The translations under genes were made by a program, and so were the position numbers. Of a DNA stretch of 64,000 nucleotides, positions 21,980-29,981 are shown in pieces. Source of the stretch: Schlesneria paludicola DSM 18645 (GTDB taxonomy: Bacteria > Planctomycetota > Planctomycetia > Planctomycetales > Planctomycetaceae); assembly GCF_000255655.1 (NCBI RefSeq), contig NZ_JH636435.1:870209-934208 (forward strand). Reading direction: 5' to 3'. The notes beneath the pieces are model-generated. The model was not told the DNA's origin. It saw only the letters and a program-made list of their open reading frames with translations, and searched no databases. Numbering within the stretch: the stretch's first letter is position 1; each line of letters starts with the position of its first letter.

Positions 21980-22651
21980 ATGCTGCAATTAACGCCCGAA
22001 ATGTCGACGGCTTTGCTGAACCGCTTGTCGAGTCTCTCGACACCCGTCATCGTCGGCACTGCAGTATTCCACCTGCTGGTGTTCTTCTGGCTGATGGCCT
22101 GGGCACGCCGCGATCTGCGCCGCATGGCGCTCGACTTCGATCAGTTCACACGGGAACTGAAATACCGCAGCATCCTGGATCGCGGTTCCAATCTTTCAGA
22201 TCAGATCGACGCGTTCCTGGCCGACATCAAAGATGTTCTGGACGACCCCGCCAAATCTGCTGAACGTCACAATCTCTGGCTTCGCATGCGCATCCTGGAC
22301 GAGGAACGTCGCTATCTGCAGTCACATGCGTTCGAAACCTGGTACACAATCTGCCGGACGATGATCGAGGCGTATCCCCTGGCCGGAGTCCTTGGAACGG
22401 TCCTCGCCATCGGTGCGGCCCTTCAGTCGGGTCAAGGAAACGCTCAACAGACATTGTCGGACATTGTCCGCAATTTCGGCGAATCGATCTGGTCGACGTT
22501 CGCGGGGTTGTTCTCAGCCATGATCCTGATGTTTGTGAACAGTATCGTCGAAACAAAGTTCCGGCGTCTGACCGAAAACCGTCTCCATGTTCGCGAAACC
22601 GTGGCACGCGCCAAGCGTGAGTTATCGATCGCCGCGGGAGGCAACGGATGA
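21980..22651 (+). CDS. MotA/TolQ/ExbB-family proton channel-like protein
   Basis: 223 residues from the ATG at 21980. Three hydrophobic segments fit the TolQ/ExbB topology: about 20–42 (VIVGTAVFHLLVFFWLMAW), about 130–155 (AYPLAGVLGTVLAIGAAL) and about 170–195 (FAGLFSAMILMFVNSIV). The GVLGTVLAIG turn corresponds to the conserved G-L-x-G-T motif of the family. Partners of such channels are ExbD/TolR proteins, and an ExbD-like gene overlaps its stop by four bases (ATGA), implying translational coupling. The energised process is unknown. Confidence 0.8.
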   Translation: MLQLTPEMSTALLNRLSSLSTPVIVGTAVFHLLVFFWLMAWARRDLRRMALDFDQFTRELKYRSILDRGSNLSDQIDAFLADIKDVLDDPAKSAERHNLWLRMRILDEERRYLQSHAFETWYTICRTMIEAYPLAGVLGTVLAIGAALQSGQGNAQQTLSDIVRNFGESIWSTFAGLFSAMILMFVNSIVETKFRRLTENRLHVRETVARAKRELSIAAGGNG

Positions 22652-23406
22652 TTCACGTCCGGCGATTGACGCTGCAATTGACGCCGCTGCTTGACCTGCT
22701 GCTGATCGTCATGTTCGCGCAGTACATGCAAATGCAGATCACGGCCAAACAAGATACCGATCGGATTACGAAGGAACGCATCCTCGCCGAGAACGAATCC
22801 GAAGAGTTGCGTGAACAGGTCGATCGCTGGGAGACGCAACAACGCCAGTTCAATCAGCAGCAACAGGCAGAACGGGTGCTGCTGGGGCAATTGATTCGCG
22901 AACTGTTCCACATCCCAGAAGCCGCCATCAACAAAGTCATTCAGCCTCGCAGTAAGAGCGATAGCGGATTGTCGCCCAGTGAAGTCGCGGACCTGAAAGC
23001 ACGTTTTCAGCAACTGGCCAATTCACGCGGCGATCAAGTCGTTGACCACCTGCTGACGTTCAATGAAATGCGCAAGCAGTTCGACATCTGGGAATTCTAC
23101 TTGAACGAGGACGGAGAACTGATGGTCACCATCGGGCAGGATCGTCAGGTCGTGAAGTCAAAGGTCATCGAAACGCCCGAAGAATTCGTCGATGCCGCGT
23201 TACAAGTGCGCAAGAAATTCCCCCCCACCAAGAATGCCGTGCTGCTGCTCTGCCGGTATGGCGATTGCAGATTAGTCAACAAGCTGGCGATGACGCGCGG
23301 TCTTCCCGCCATGGCGTCCCGAATGAGATCCGACGGGCAGGGAACTGTCCATTTCGAGTACGCTGTGTTTGGTTATCGTCCGCAACCGGAACTCGACAAA
23401 CAATAA
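22648..23406 (+). CDS. ExbD/TolR-like protein with a coiled-coil insert
   Basis: 252 residues. The N-terminus RLTLQLTPLLDLLLIVMFA matches the ExbD/TolR transmembrane helix, including the Asp (LTPLLD) that works in proton transfer in the family. A charged, Gln-rich coiled coil follows (about 30–75), then a region with an ExbD-like C-terminal strand pattern (YLNEDGELMVTIGQD … AVLLLCRYGD). It is longer than typical ExbD (about 140 residues). The start overlaps the preceding TolQ-like stop, so the two are expected to be made together. The role is inferred from fold and pairing. Confidence 0.72.
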   Translation: MIHVRRLTLQLTPLLDLLLIVMFAQYMQMQITAKQDTDRITKERILAENESEELREQVDRWETQQRQFNQQQQAERVLLGQLIRELFHIPEAAINKVIQPRSKSDSGLSPSEVADLKARFQQLANSRGDQVVDHLLTFNEMRKQFDIWEFYLNEDGELMVTIGQDRQVVKSKVIETPEEFVDAALQVRKKFPPTKNAVLLLCRYGDCRLVNKLAMTRGLPAMASRMRSDGQGTVHFEYAVFGYRPQPELDKQ

Positions 23407-23572
23407 ACATCCGCTTCGTGGAACGAATGACAACTTGTGGCGCCGCCACTTTGTCCTGAGAGGTTCGCGAGCATCGCCATCCAACAGGTTGGCCCGCTCA
23501 TCGTGAGTTCATTGAGGTGTCCATTCGGGTGCGAAGTTCCACGAGTTTGAAGCTTCACTAGAAAGTCCCATC

Positions 23573-24067
23573 ATGGCGTATCGTCCCAGCGGACTCTTCC
23601 GCACCCGCAATATCCTGGCAGGCGCACTCATTGCAGGCATCTTTTTGGGAGCGTATTTGGGTGACAAATTGGGATTCGGAACCGGTGGCGCCGGTATCTT
23701 TGGACTTGGCAAGTCCGGTGACAGCGCCCCAGCAGACTCGAAGCCGGGAAAAACACAGGACGACGCGACGACCGAGAACGCACCGGCCGTTCCCGTACTC
23801 GAAGCCACGGCCCCCAAAGCGGTTCGTGTGATGATCGACGATCGACAGTACCTGCTTCGCGAGGGAAATCAGGACACTCCCATCACACTTCCCAAACTGA
23901 TCTCATTGATCAAACAGGCCCCCGGTGATGACGATGGCTTTCGTGTACGGATCTATCAAAGCATGAATGCACGTGTCTCGGCGGAGGAGCAGCTGAAAGA
24001 CGCCCTGACTGAAGCCCACATCTCAGACACCGCCGTCTTCTGGGTGCCCTCGACGGTCTCGAAGTAG
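23573..24067 (+). CDS. Membrane-anchored ExbD-like hypothetical protein
   Basis: 164 residues, no firm family. One N-terminal membrane helix (ILAGALIAGIFLGAYLGDKL) is followed by a Gly-rich then Ala/Pro/Asp-rich linker. The C-terminal 80 residues (AVRVMIDDRQYLL … DTAVFWVPS) read like the periplasmic beta-alpha fold of ExbD/TolR, but the N-terminal helix lacks the usual Asp. It lies 166 bases downstream of the ExbD-like gene on the same strand, so it may be a third component of the same complex. Confidence 0.6.
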   Translation: MAYRPSGLFRTRNILAGALIAGIFLGAYLGDKLGFGTGGAGIFGLGKSGDSAPADSKPGKTQDDATTENAPAVPVLEATAPKAVRVMIDDRQYLLREGNQDTPITLPKLISLIKQAPGDDDGFRVRIYQSMNARVSAEEQLKDALTEAHISDTAVFWVPSTVSK

Positions 24068-24128
24068 ACGACGCGATACACGCACGGTTTCAAGGACGTC
24101 GTCACCAGCCACATCTCGCACAGGATGA

Positions 24129-25373
24129 ATGGACGCCATGAATCGGATCATCTCACTCTCGGTGCTGCTCGCCCTGATTGTCGTGCTGGGCGGCATGTTG
24201 TTTCAGGTGATCGCGCCGTTCATACTGCCCTTGTTCCTGGCCGCGGTTCTGGCCGTCATCTGCCAGCCACTCCATCAATTCATTCTACAGAAGGTGGGAC
24301 ACCGGCGGACCATTGCCGCAATTCTCTCCACCTCGACCCTGGTGGCCATGCTGGTCCTTCCACTGGTCATCGTCACCTTCATCTGTGCCATGCAGTTGTA
24401 CTCGCTCGCAAATCAGCACCTGGACGGCGACTGGCATCGTGGGTTGGACCTGATCTGGAATCGCGGCATCCTGCCGGGAATTGAACGAGTCAAGCCTTAC
24501 TATCCCGGCGGCCTGTCCGAAGAGCAGCTCGACAATATCAAGAATCAGTTCGCGCAGAACTTGCAGTCGCTGGCGGGACTTGTCGCGGCACGAACCTTTC
24601 AGATCGCATCATCCACCGTCGGGATGTTTGTGTCTTTGACGGTCGCCGCGGGAATGTTCATCACCGCACTCTATTATTTTCTAGCCGATGGCCCAGCCTT
24701 GATTTCCGCTGCGGAAGAATTAATCCCATTGCCCGTGGACCATCAGCGCCGTCTGTGTGAACGTTTCGCGACCGTGGTGCGAGCAGTCGTCTCTGCGACA
24801 TTCCTCGCCGCGTTTATTCAGGGTTTCGCCACAGCCGTTGCCATTCAATTCTGCGGCATCGGCTACTTCTGGATTTTCCTGGCCATCGCATCGCTGGCCT
24901 CGTTGATTCCATTGGTAGGGGCGTGGATCGTCTGGGCCCCCTGCGTCGCGTGGCTTGCCCTTCAAGGACATTGGACGGCCGCCATTCTGTTGGCGGTCTG
25001 GGGAATTGCCGTGGTCAGCATGCTCGACAACGGTGTCAAAATGTACGTCCTGCAGAGTGACGCCGACCTGCATCCGCTGCTCGCGTTCATGAGCGTCGTC
25101 GGAGCCCTGCAGGTCCTGGGACTGTGGGGCATTTTCATCGGGCCGATCGTCGCATCGTGCTTGTTCGCACTCGTTCAGATTTTCAATCTCGAACTGAAGG
25201 AACTGGCCAAAGAACGGCGCATCGAACCGCCCGACGATCCGCAATCCGCAGTGACGGTCAGCACGAATGGTGCATCCCCCGCGGCAATAGCACCGCCGCA
25301 GGCGATTCCCGCCATGACCGTCGTCAGTCCACCGTCGCAAACGCCAAAGAAGCCACGAAGCAAGCGGCGTTAA
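24129..25373 (+). CDS. AI-2E-type transporter family protein (PerM-like)
   Basis: 414 residues. An integral membrane protein with about seven or eight hydrophobic segments: a long N-terminal pair (LSVLLALIVVLGGMLFQVIA, then PFILPLFLAAVLAVICQPLH), a middle amphipathic stretch, and four to five helices after residue 170. C-terminal signatures such as LASLIPLVGAWIVWAP and GLWGIFIGPIVASCLFA are characteristic of this family. The tail after residue 360 is Ala/Pro-rich and probably cytoplasmic. Substrates differ between members (AI-2 export, Na+/H+ exchange), so the function is open. It is convergent with the inositol synthase gene. Confidence 0.88.
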   Translation: MDAMNRIISLSVLLALIVVLGGMLFQVIAPFILPLFLAAVLAVICQPLHQFILQKVGHRRTIAAILSTSTLVAMLVLPLVIVTFICAMQLYSLANQHLDGDWHRGLDLIWNRGILPGIERVKPYYPGGLSEEQLDNIKNQFAQNLQSLAGLVAARTFQIASSTVGMFVSLTVAAGMFITALYYFLADGPALISAAEELIPLPVDHQRRLCERFATVVRAVVSATFLAAFIQGFATAVAIQFCGIGYFWIFLAIASLASLIPLVGAWIVWAPCVAWLALQGHWTAAILLAVWGIAVVSMLDNGVKMYVLQSDADLHPLLAFMSVVGALQVLGLWGIFIGPIVASCLFALVQIFNLELKELAKERRIEPPDDPQSAVTVSTNGASPAAIAPPQAIPAMTVVSPPSQTPKKPRSKRR

Positions 25374-25413
25374 GCCACACTCTTGATTCGTTTCCACGCG
25401 GGAGTCTGCAATT

Positions 25414-25538
25414 CCTCGTTACTAAGCTCCCACTTGGTAACGCCTCCGACGCAGCAGGACAAGCGCAGGAGAACTCTCGCCGCGACCGACAGCATCTTCA
25501 CAAATGGCGTTAACAAGCGGGACGGCTTGGTAACGAGG
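25414..25538. repeat. REPIN-like repeat pair, copy 2
   Basis: Two REP-like hairpins in opposite orientation between convergent genes. The first (25417–25442) pairs CGTTACTAAGC with ACTTGGTAACG around TCCC, with one G·T pair and one mismatch. The second (25508–25535) is the reverse type (AACAAGC/GCTTGGT around GGGACG). The outer ends are CCTCGTT and AACGAGG. The inner start AACGCCTCCGA resembles the AACGCTTCCGA of copy 1, and both inner ends read TCACAA plus GGCGTTA with two bases between. Confidence 0.8.
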
Positions 25539-25595
25539 GGACGAGGGACTAATTTCGGGAAACCCGCAAGCAGGAGCCTTCAACGGCATCTCGCG

Positions 25596-26813
25596 TCACT
25601 CGTCACTTTCACCAGAGACGCGATCCACCCACTGAGTCAACTGCTGGAACTGATACGCAAAGGCCGGCTCATCTGTTCCCATGGGGCTCTTAAAGAACGA
25701 AGCCAGATGCGACATGATCCCGCTGGTCCCACGACGCGCTTCGCGTTCGGTCAGCCGAATCAGGTCGATGACCAGCGGAGCGGCCAGCAATGAATCGCAC
25801 CCCTGCCACGTAAACTGAAGGACCATCGGTGTTCCAAGAAAGCCCTGGAAATGAATGTGATCCCACGCCGTCTTCCAATCGCCCATCGATTCGATGTACT
25901 CGATCGAAACCAGCGTCTGCGGCTTGTACCCCAGGATTTCGGTCAGCAGATGGTCTTTTGATTTGACCTTATTCGCTTTGTTGACGGGATCATCCAAGAC
26001 TTTGCCGTCCAGGTTGCCAAAAATGTTGTGGCCCACCCAACTCATCACCTTCAGGTTTCGCGCCGCGAACATCGGGGCCAGAACCGCTTTCATCAGCGTT
26101 TCGCCCGTCTTTCCGTCACGTCCGACATGCAGCACATTCTGCTTCAGCGCGAGTTCATCAAGTCCCGGCAGATCTGAACCAACCGACGGAGTGAAATTCA
26201 CAAAATGGCTGCCGCTTTGCATGGCGGCGATGGCGTACAGGGTGCTTGCAGGCAACGGGCACGATTTACTGGCCAGTGATTTTTGGACTTCGGCCCATTT
26301 CCATTCACGCACTTCGTCCGGCGGTGGCGGTTCGGTCGAAGAAACGTTGACCACGATCACGCGGTCCAGTTTTTCGGCGGTTTTGAATTTCTCGATGTCT
26401 TTGGTCAATCGGCTCACGGCTTGGGCGGCGGTCTCTTTCTTCAGCTTCAGACACTCTGGTCCGGCCAGAGATTCGATCTTGGCCCCGACATTCACCAGCG
26501 TGCCCGGCTTGATGTTCCGATCAAACTTGGCCAGCTGCGAGGAAATCCCTGCCAGCGTCTTTTCGTTGAAGACGTGGGACTTATCGACCAGGACCTGTGC
26601 CTCGGCCGCGTATGACGTCTCACGAATCTCATGGCCGCCGACCACCAGTTCGTCCCAGCCAATCAGGTCCAGTTTGGCAAACGAAGGCAGCGCAGTCACC
26701 AACCCCGTGGTATCCGAGAGCCCCTTCCGCAGTGCAGCAAGGCCAACCACGACTGTTGTCGCGACACCGCCCCAGGCCCCGATCAGCCACACTCCGACTT
26801 TCCGCTTCGCCAT
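25596..26813 (-). CDS. ino1: Inositol-3-phosphate synthase (myo-inositol-1-phosphate synthase)
   Basis: 405 residues. NAD-dependent conversion of glucose 6-phosphate to inositol 3-phosphate. The N-terminal Rossmann motif is KVGVWLIGAWGGVATTVVVG. Further family signatures are VVNVSSTEPPPPDE, NFTPSVGSDLPGLDELA, HVGRDGKTGETLMK and GHNIFGNLDGKVL, followed by the C-terminal catalytic region with DDPVNKANKVKSKDH. Length fits the bacterial/archaeal class. No inositol monophosphatase or phosphatidylinositol synthase gene lies nearby. The gene stands alone, convergent with the AI-2E-type transporter. Confidence 0.92.
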   Translation of the reverse strand: MAKRKVGVWLIGAWGGVATTVVVGLAALRKGLSDTTGLVTALPSFAKLDLIGWDELVVGGHEIRETSYAAEAQVLVDKSHVFNEKTLAGISSQLAKFDRNIKPGTLVNVGAKIESLAGPECLKLKKETAAQAVSRLTKDIEKFKTAEKLDRVIVVNVSSTEPPPPDEVREWKWAEVQKSLASKSCPLPASTLYAIAAMQSGSHFVNFTPSVGSDLPGLDELALKQNVLHVGRDGKTGETLMKAVLAPMFAARNLKVMSWVGHNIFGNLDGKVLDDPVNKANKVKSKDHLLTEILGYKPQTLVSIEYIESMGDWKTAWDHIHFQGFLGTPMVLQFTWQGCDSLLAAPLVIDLIRLTEREARRGTSGIMSHLASFFKSPMGTDEPAFAYQFQQLTQWVDRVSGESDE

Positions 26814-27253
26814 GCCTTACGCCTTCCCCTGATGTCGCTCAAGTTGTGAACTGGAACTATGAATCATGTCCTGTTTTTTGATGTCACTCTACCAGAGGCC
26901 ATCAAGCATCGCGAGTAAACGCAGGTCGGTAAATCCTGCTCAATCAGCGAGGTTTCACAAAGAAATGGATGACCTGAACAGATCACGCCGCAAATTGAAG
27001 CACTCACCCAACGCATCTGTGAAGTTCGGCATTTGGTTTTTGCGCCAATCCATTAGAATGCAGGCTTAGCAGCCTGATTGAAACAACGGGTACGGGCACT
27101 GTGACGTTTCATACTGTGGCGTTTCATGATGTGCTGGCATATTCGAGCCCGAGCGGAACCAGTCCCCGTTCGTTCAACAGGTTGTTAGCGGACAATCCTC
27201 CGGTCATCCGGACCAGTTGGTAGGACACCACCAAAACGAAGAGAGATGGAACG
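26814..27253. other. Divergent intergenic region (ino1 / ExbB-like)
   Basis: 440 bases between divergent genes. The right part holds a terminal-inverted-repeat element (27067–27187). A TAGAAT box at 27054–27059 with TTGGTT 15 bases upstream could be a promoter for the ExbB-like gene, but the spacing is short. I see no gene in the left 240 bases. Confidence 0.5.
27067..27187. repeat. Terminal-inverted-repeat element, copy 1
   Basis: Left arm 27067–27090 (TAGCAGCCTGATTGAAACAA…) is an imperfect inverted repeat of right arm 27164–27187, whose reverse complement begins TAACAACCTGTTGAACGAAC. The total is about 121 bases with no ORF. The same arms occur at 33550–33650 and 57383–57486. It lies 66 bases before the ExbB-like start codon. 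Confidence 0.72.
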
Positions 27254-28144
27254 ATGAATCGCAGGATCGAGAAACATCGAATCTGCCAGGGACGCTGGTC
27301 GAAGGGATATCCGCTGGGAAAGCTCTGTTTGGTGCTGGCCCTGGCCCTGACCGCGATCTGGTCGCACGTGAACGCCCAGGATTCGAACAATCCGTCCCCA
27401 CCGGGCCAGATGGATCCCACCCCCGTTGCGCCGCTGAAAGTGGGAAAAATCCCCAGCGATCCCTACGAAGTGTTCGTGGCGCTGGGCCTATTCGGCTACC
27501 CCTTGGCACTCACGTCGGTCGTCGTTGTCTGGTTTACCGTCGAACGAATGGTCGTTCTTCGCTACGGACGCGTTATCCCCCGGCATTTCGTCAAACGTTT
27601 CTTTGAACATCTGAAAGAGGGAAATCTCGATCCGAAGGTCGCGATGAAACTCTGCGAAGATAACGGAAGCCCCATCGCACTCGTATTGGCAAATGGCGTC
27701 AAGAAGTGGGGCAAGAGCAGCGTCGAAGTCGAACAAGCGATCATCGACGGCGGCGAACGACAGGTCAGCCAGCTCCGAAAACACATCCGCATTCTGAACG
27801 GTGCGGCCACGGTCGCGCCCTTGCTGGGTTTGCTCGGAACGGTGGCGGGGATGATCCAATCGTTCAATCAAATCTCGCAAAGCTCGGCCATGGGCAAATC
27901 CGAGGCTCTCGCCGGTGGGATTGGTCTGTCGCTGTTGACCACCGCGGCGGGATTGGCGATCGCGATCCCGTCATTGATCATGTACATGTACTTTACCGGC
28001 CGCGTCGATTCGCTCGTCATCGAGATGGATGGGATGGCCCAAGAGCTGGTTGACTACATTTCCGCCGAGGGTTTGGCCGAACAGGCACGCAGCGGAGCCA
28101 AAACCGCGACGGCAAAGCCTGAAACGAAACGCCCTGCGTCGTGA
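27254..28144 (+). CDS. MotA/TolQ/ExbB-family proton channel protein with signal peptide
   Basis: 296 residues. An N-terminal cleavable-looking signal (GKLCLVLALALTAIWSHVNA) and a Pro-rich spacer precede the channel. Three membrane segments follow: about 75–95 (YPLALTSVVVVWFTVERMVV), about 170–195 (APLLGLLGTVAGMIQSF, the conserved family motif) and about 215–240 (LLTTAAGLAIAIPSLIMYMY). The GLLGTVAGMI and TTAAGLAIAIP segments are classic ExbB/TolQ. No ExbD-like gene follows it, unlike the trio at 21980–24067. GAGAGATGG precedes the ATG. The Ala/Lys-rich tail is cytoplasmic by topology. Confidence 0.9.
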   Translation: MNRRIEKHRICQGRWSKGYPLGKLCLVLALALTAIWSHVNAQDSNNPSPPGQMDPTPVAPLKVGKIPSDPYEVFVALGLFGYPLALTSVVVVWFTVERMVVLRYGRVIPRHFVKRFFEHLKEGNLDPKVAMKLCEDNGSPIALVLANGVKKWGKSSVEVEQAIIDGGERQVSQLRKHIRILNGAATVAPLLGLLGTVAGMIQSFNQISQSSAMGKSEALAGGIGLSLLTTAAGLAIAIPSLIMYMYFTGRVDSLVIEMDGMAQELVDYISAEGLAEQARSGAKTATAKPETKRPAS

Positions 28145-28315
28145 TGCCGCACGCTCGCAGACGTTCACACCGACAAGACTCAATGTCGCTTGCTGCGAGC
28201 AAGTTGCGAATCGCCTCGTAAATATGTTCAAATGCCGCGACGTGAATGCGTCGTCGAGACGCCTCTTCACGCTTCAATGGAAATCAGCGACTTGAGGCTT
28301 CAGCAGGAGTTCACT

Positions 28316-29920
28316 ATGCGGTTCAGGATGGGTTGGATTTCGTCGTTTCTCGCAATCGCGATGGTGAGCCTGATCGGTTCACAGCAGACGATCGCACAAG
28401 ACGGCTGGACGACGATTTTCGATGGAAAGACGCTGAACAACTGGGACGGTAATCCCGAGTTTTGGCGCGTGGAAGACGGTTGTATTACCGGTCAAACGAC
28501 CGAAGCGAAACAGTTGAAGTCGAACACGTTTCTGATTTGGCGCGGTGGTGAAACCGCCGACTTCGAATTGACGCTTGAATACAAGCTGATCGCCGGAAAT
28601 TCGGGTATTCAGTACCGCAGCTTTGAAGTCCCGAACGAGAAGTGGGCGGTCGGCGGCTATCAGGCAGATATGGAAGCCGGCGACAACTATTCCGGAATCA
28701 ATTACGGCGAGCGGTTCCGTGGAATCCTGGCATTGCGTGGTCAAAAGACCGTCATTGGCGACGACCACAAACCCAAAGAAGTCGAGAAATTTGCTGAAAG
28801 CAAGGACATTCAGGCCAAGATCAAGAAAGAAGACTGGAACACCTATCACGTCTCGGCCAAGGGCTTCACCTTCGAACACCGCATCAACGGCGTTTTGACC
28901 TCGGTTGTCACGGACGAAGACAAGGCTGAACGACGTGCCAAAGGGATTTTGGCTCTGCAGATCCATGTCGGACCTCCGATGAAGGTGCAGTTCCGCAATA
29001 TCAAGCTGAAGACTCTCAAACCAGAAGGCACGAGTGGCGTCACCAAAAAGAAGGCACTGCTGTTGGCTGGGCGTCATAGCCATGGCTTCGGTGCTCATGA
29101 CCATCTGGCCGGTTGCTCGCTACTGGCCAAATTGATCAACGCCAGTGGTCAACCAATCGAAGCGGAAGTCCATTCTCTGGAACAACACGGCTGGCCATCA
29201 GATGAAAAGTTGGCGGCTGCGGACACCATTGTCATCTACTCGGACGGTGGTGAAGGACACCCCTTCAATTCGCACCTGGATCAACTGAACAGTTTGACAC
29301 TTCAGGGGAAGGGAATCGTCTGCATCCACTACGGTGTCGAAACGACGGCCGGTCGCAATGGCGATGCGTTTCTCAATTGGATCGGCGGATTCTTTGAGCC
29401 TCATTGGTCGGTGAACCCACACTGGATCGCAGACTACAAAAAGCTTCCCGAGCATCCCACAACGCGCGGCGTGAAGCCGTTCTCGACGGACGATGAGTGG
29501 TACTACCACATGCGATTTCGCGAAAAAATGGATGGCGTCACGCCGATCCTCACCGACTTGCCGCCCAAGGAATCGCTTAGCCGAGCCGATGGACCTCATA
29601 GCGGCAACGCCGAAGTACGTAAAGCGGTGCTGGAACGCAAGGAGCCACAACACACCGCCTGGGCACGCGTGCGAGCTGACGGTGGACGGGGCTTCGGAAC
29701 CAGTGGCGGACACGTTCACTGGAACTGGGGCAATGACCAGTTTCGCAAGCTCATTCTGAATGCGATCGCCTGGACCGCAGGCGCGGACGTTCCTGCAGAC
29801 GGTGTTCCTGCCGGTCACGTGACCGTCGAAGACCTGTTGCAAAACCACGACGAACCGATTCCGGCCGACTTCAACAAGGCCACGATTCAAGCGATGCTCA
29901 ATCAGTGGAACAAATCCTGA
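28316..29920 (+). CDS. Secreted DUF1080 (3-keto-disaccharide hydrolase-type) plus ThuA-domain protein
   Basis: 534 residues. The ATG at 28316 is chosen because AGGAG lies five bases upstream and a signal peptide follows (MGWISSFLAIAMVSLIGSQQ, then TIAQ). Residues about 25–215 are a DUF1080 beta-sandwich (GWTTIFDGKTLNNWDGN, NSGIQYRS, YQADMEAG, IKLKTL). Residues about 240–480 are a ThuA/trehalose-utilisation-type glutamine-amidotransferase-like fold (ALLLAGRHSHGFGAHDH, GIVCIHYGVE, GGHVHWNWGND). Both families occur in planctomycete sugar-degradation loci; some DUF1080 proteins hydrolyse 3-keto-glycosides. The next gene is a secreted cytochrome, suggesting a shared periplasmic oxidative sugar pathway. 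Confidence 0.9.
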   Translation: MRFRMGWISSFLAIAMVSLIGSQQTIAQDGWTTIFDGKTLNNWDGNPEFWRVEDGCITGQTTEAKQLKSNTFLIWRGGETADFELTLEYKLIAGNSGIQYRSFEVPNEKWAVGGYQADMEAGDNYSGINYGERFRGILALRGQKTVIGDDHKPKEVEKFAESKDIQAKIKKEDWNTYHVSAKGFTFEHRINGVLTSVVTDEDKAERRAKGILALQIHVGPPMKVQFRNIKLKTLKPEGTSGVTKKKALLLAGRHSHGFGAHDHLAGCSLLAKLINASGQPIEAEVHSLEQHGWPSDEKLAAADTIVIYSDGGEGHPFNSHLDQLNSLTLQGKGIVCIHYGVETTAGRNGDAFLNWIGGFFEPHWSVNPHWIADYKKLPEHPTTRGVKPFSTDDEWYYHMRFREKMDGVTPILTDLPPKESLSRADGPHSGNAEVRKAVLERKEPQHTAWARVRADGGRGFGTSGGHVHWNWGNDQFRKLILNAIAWTAGADVPADGVPAGHVTVEDLLQNHDEPIPADFNKATIQAMLNQWNKS

Positions 29921-29981
29921 ATGAGTGCCGACGGTATTTCCATGACGATCCGCGCTTGAATTGTGAATGGAGCCAGCCCGA

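Noticed and set aside
21980-24067. Zorya-type defence system (ZorA/ZorB-like motor)
   Set aside because: ZorB normally has an OmpA-like domain and is followed by helicase or nuclease genes. None are present, and the second gene is ExbD-like with no OmpA signature.
8745-25538. Palindromic repeats as a CRISPR array
   Set aside because: The copies are few, far apart and in inverted pairs, with no regular spacers and no cas genes.
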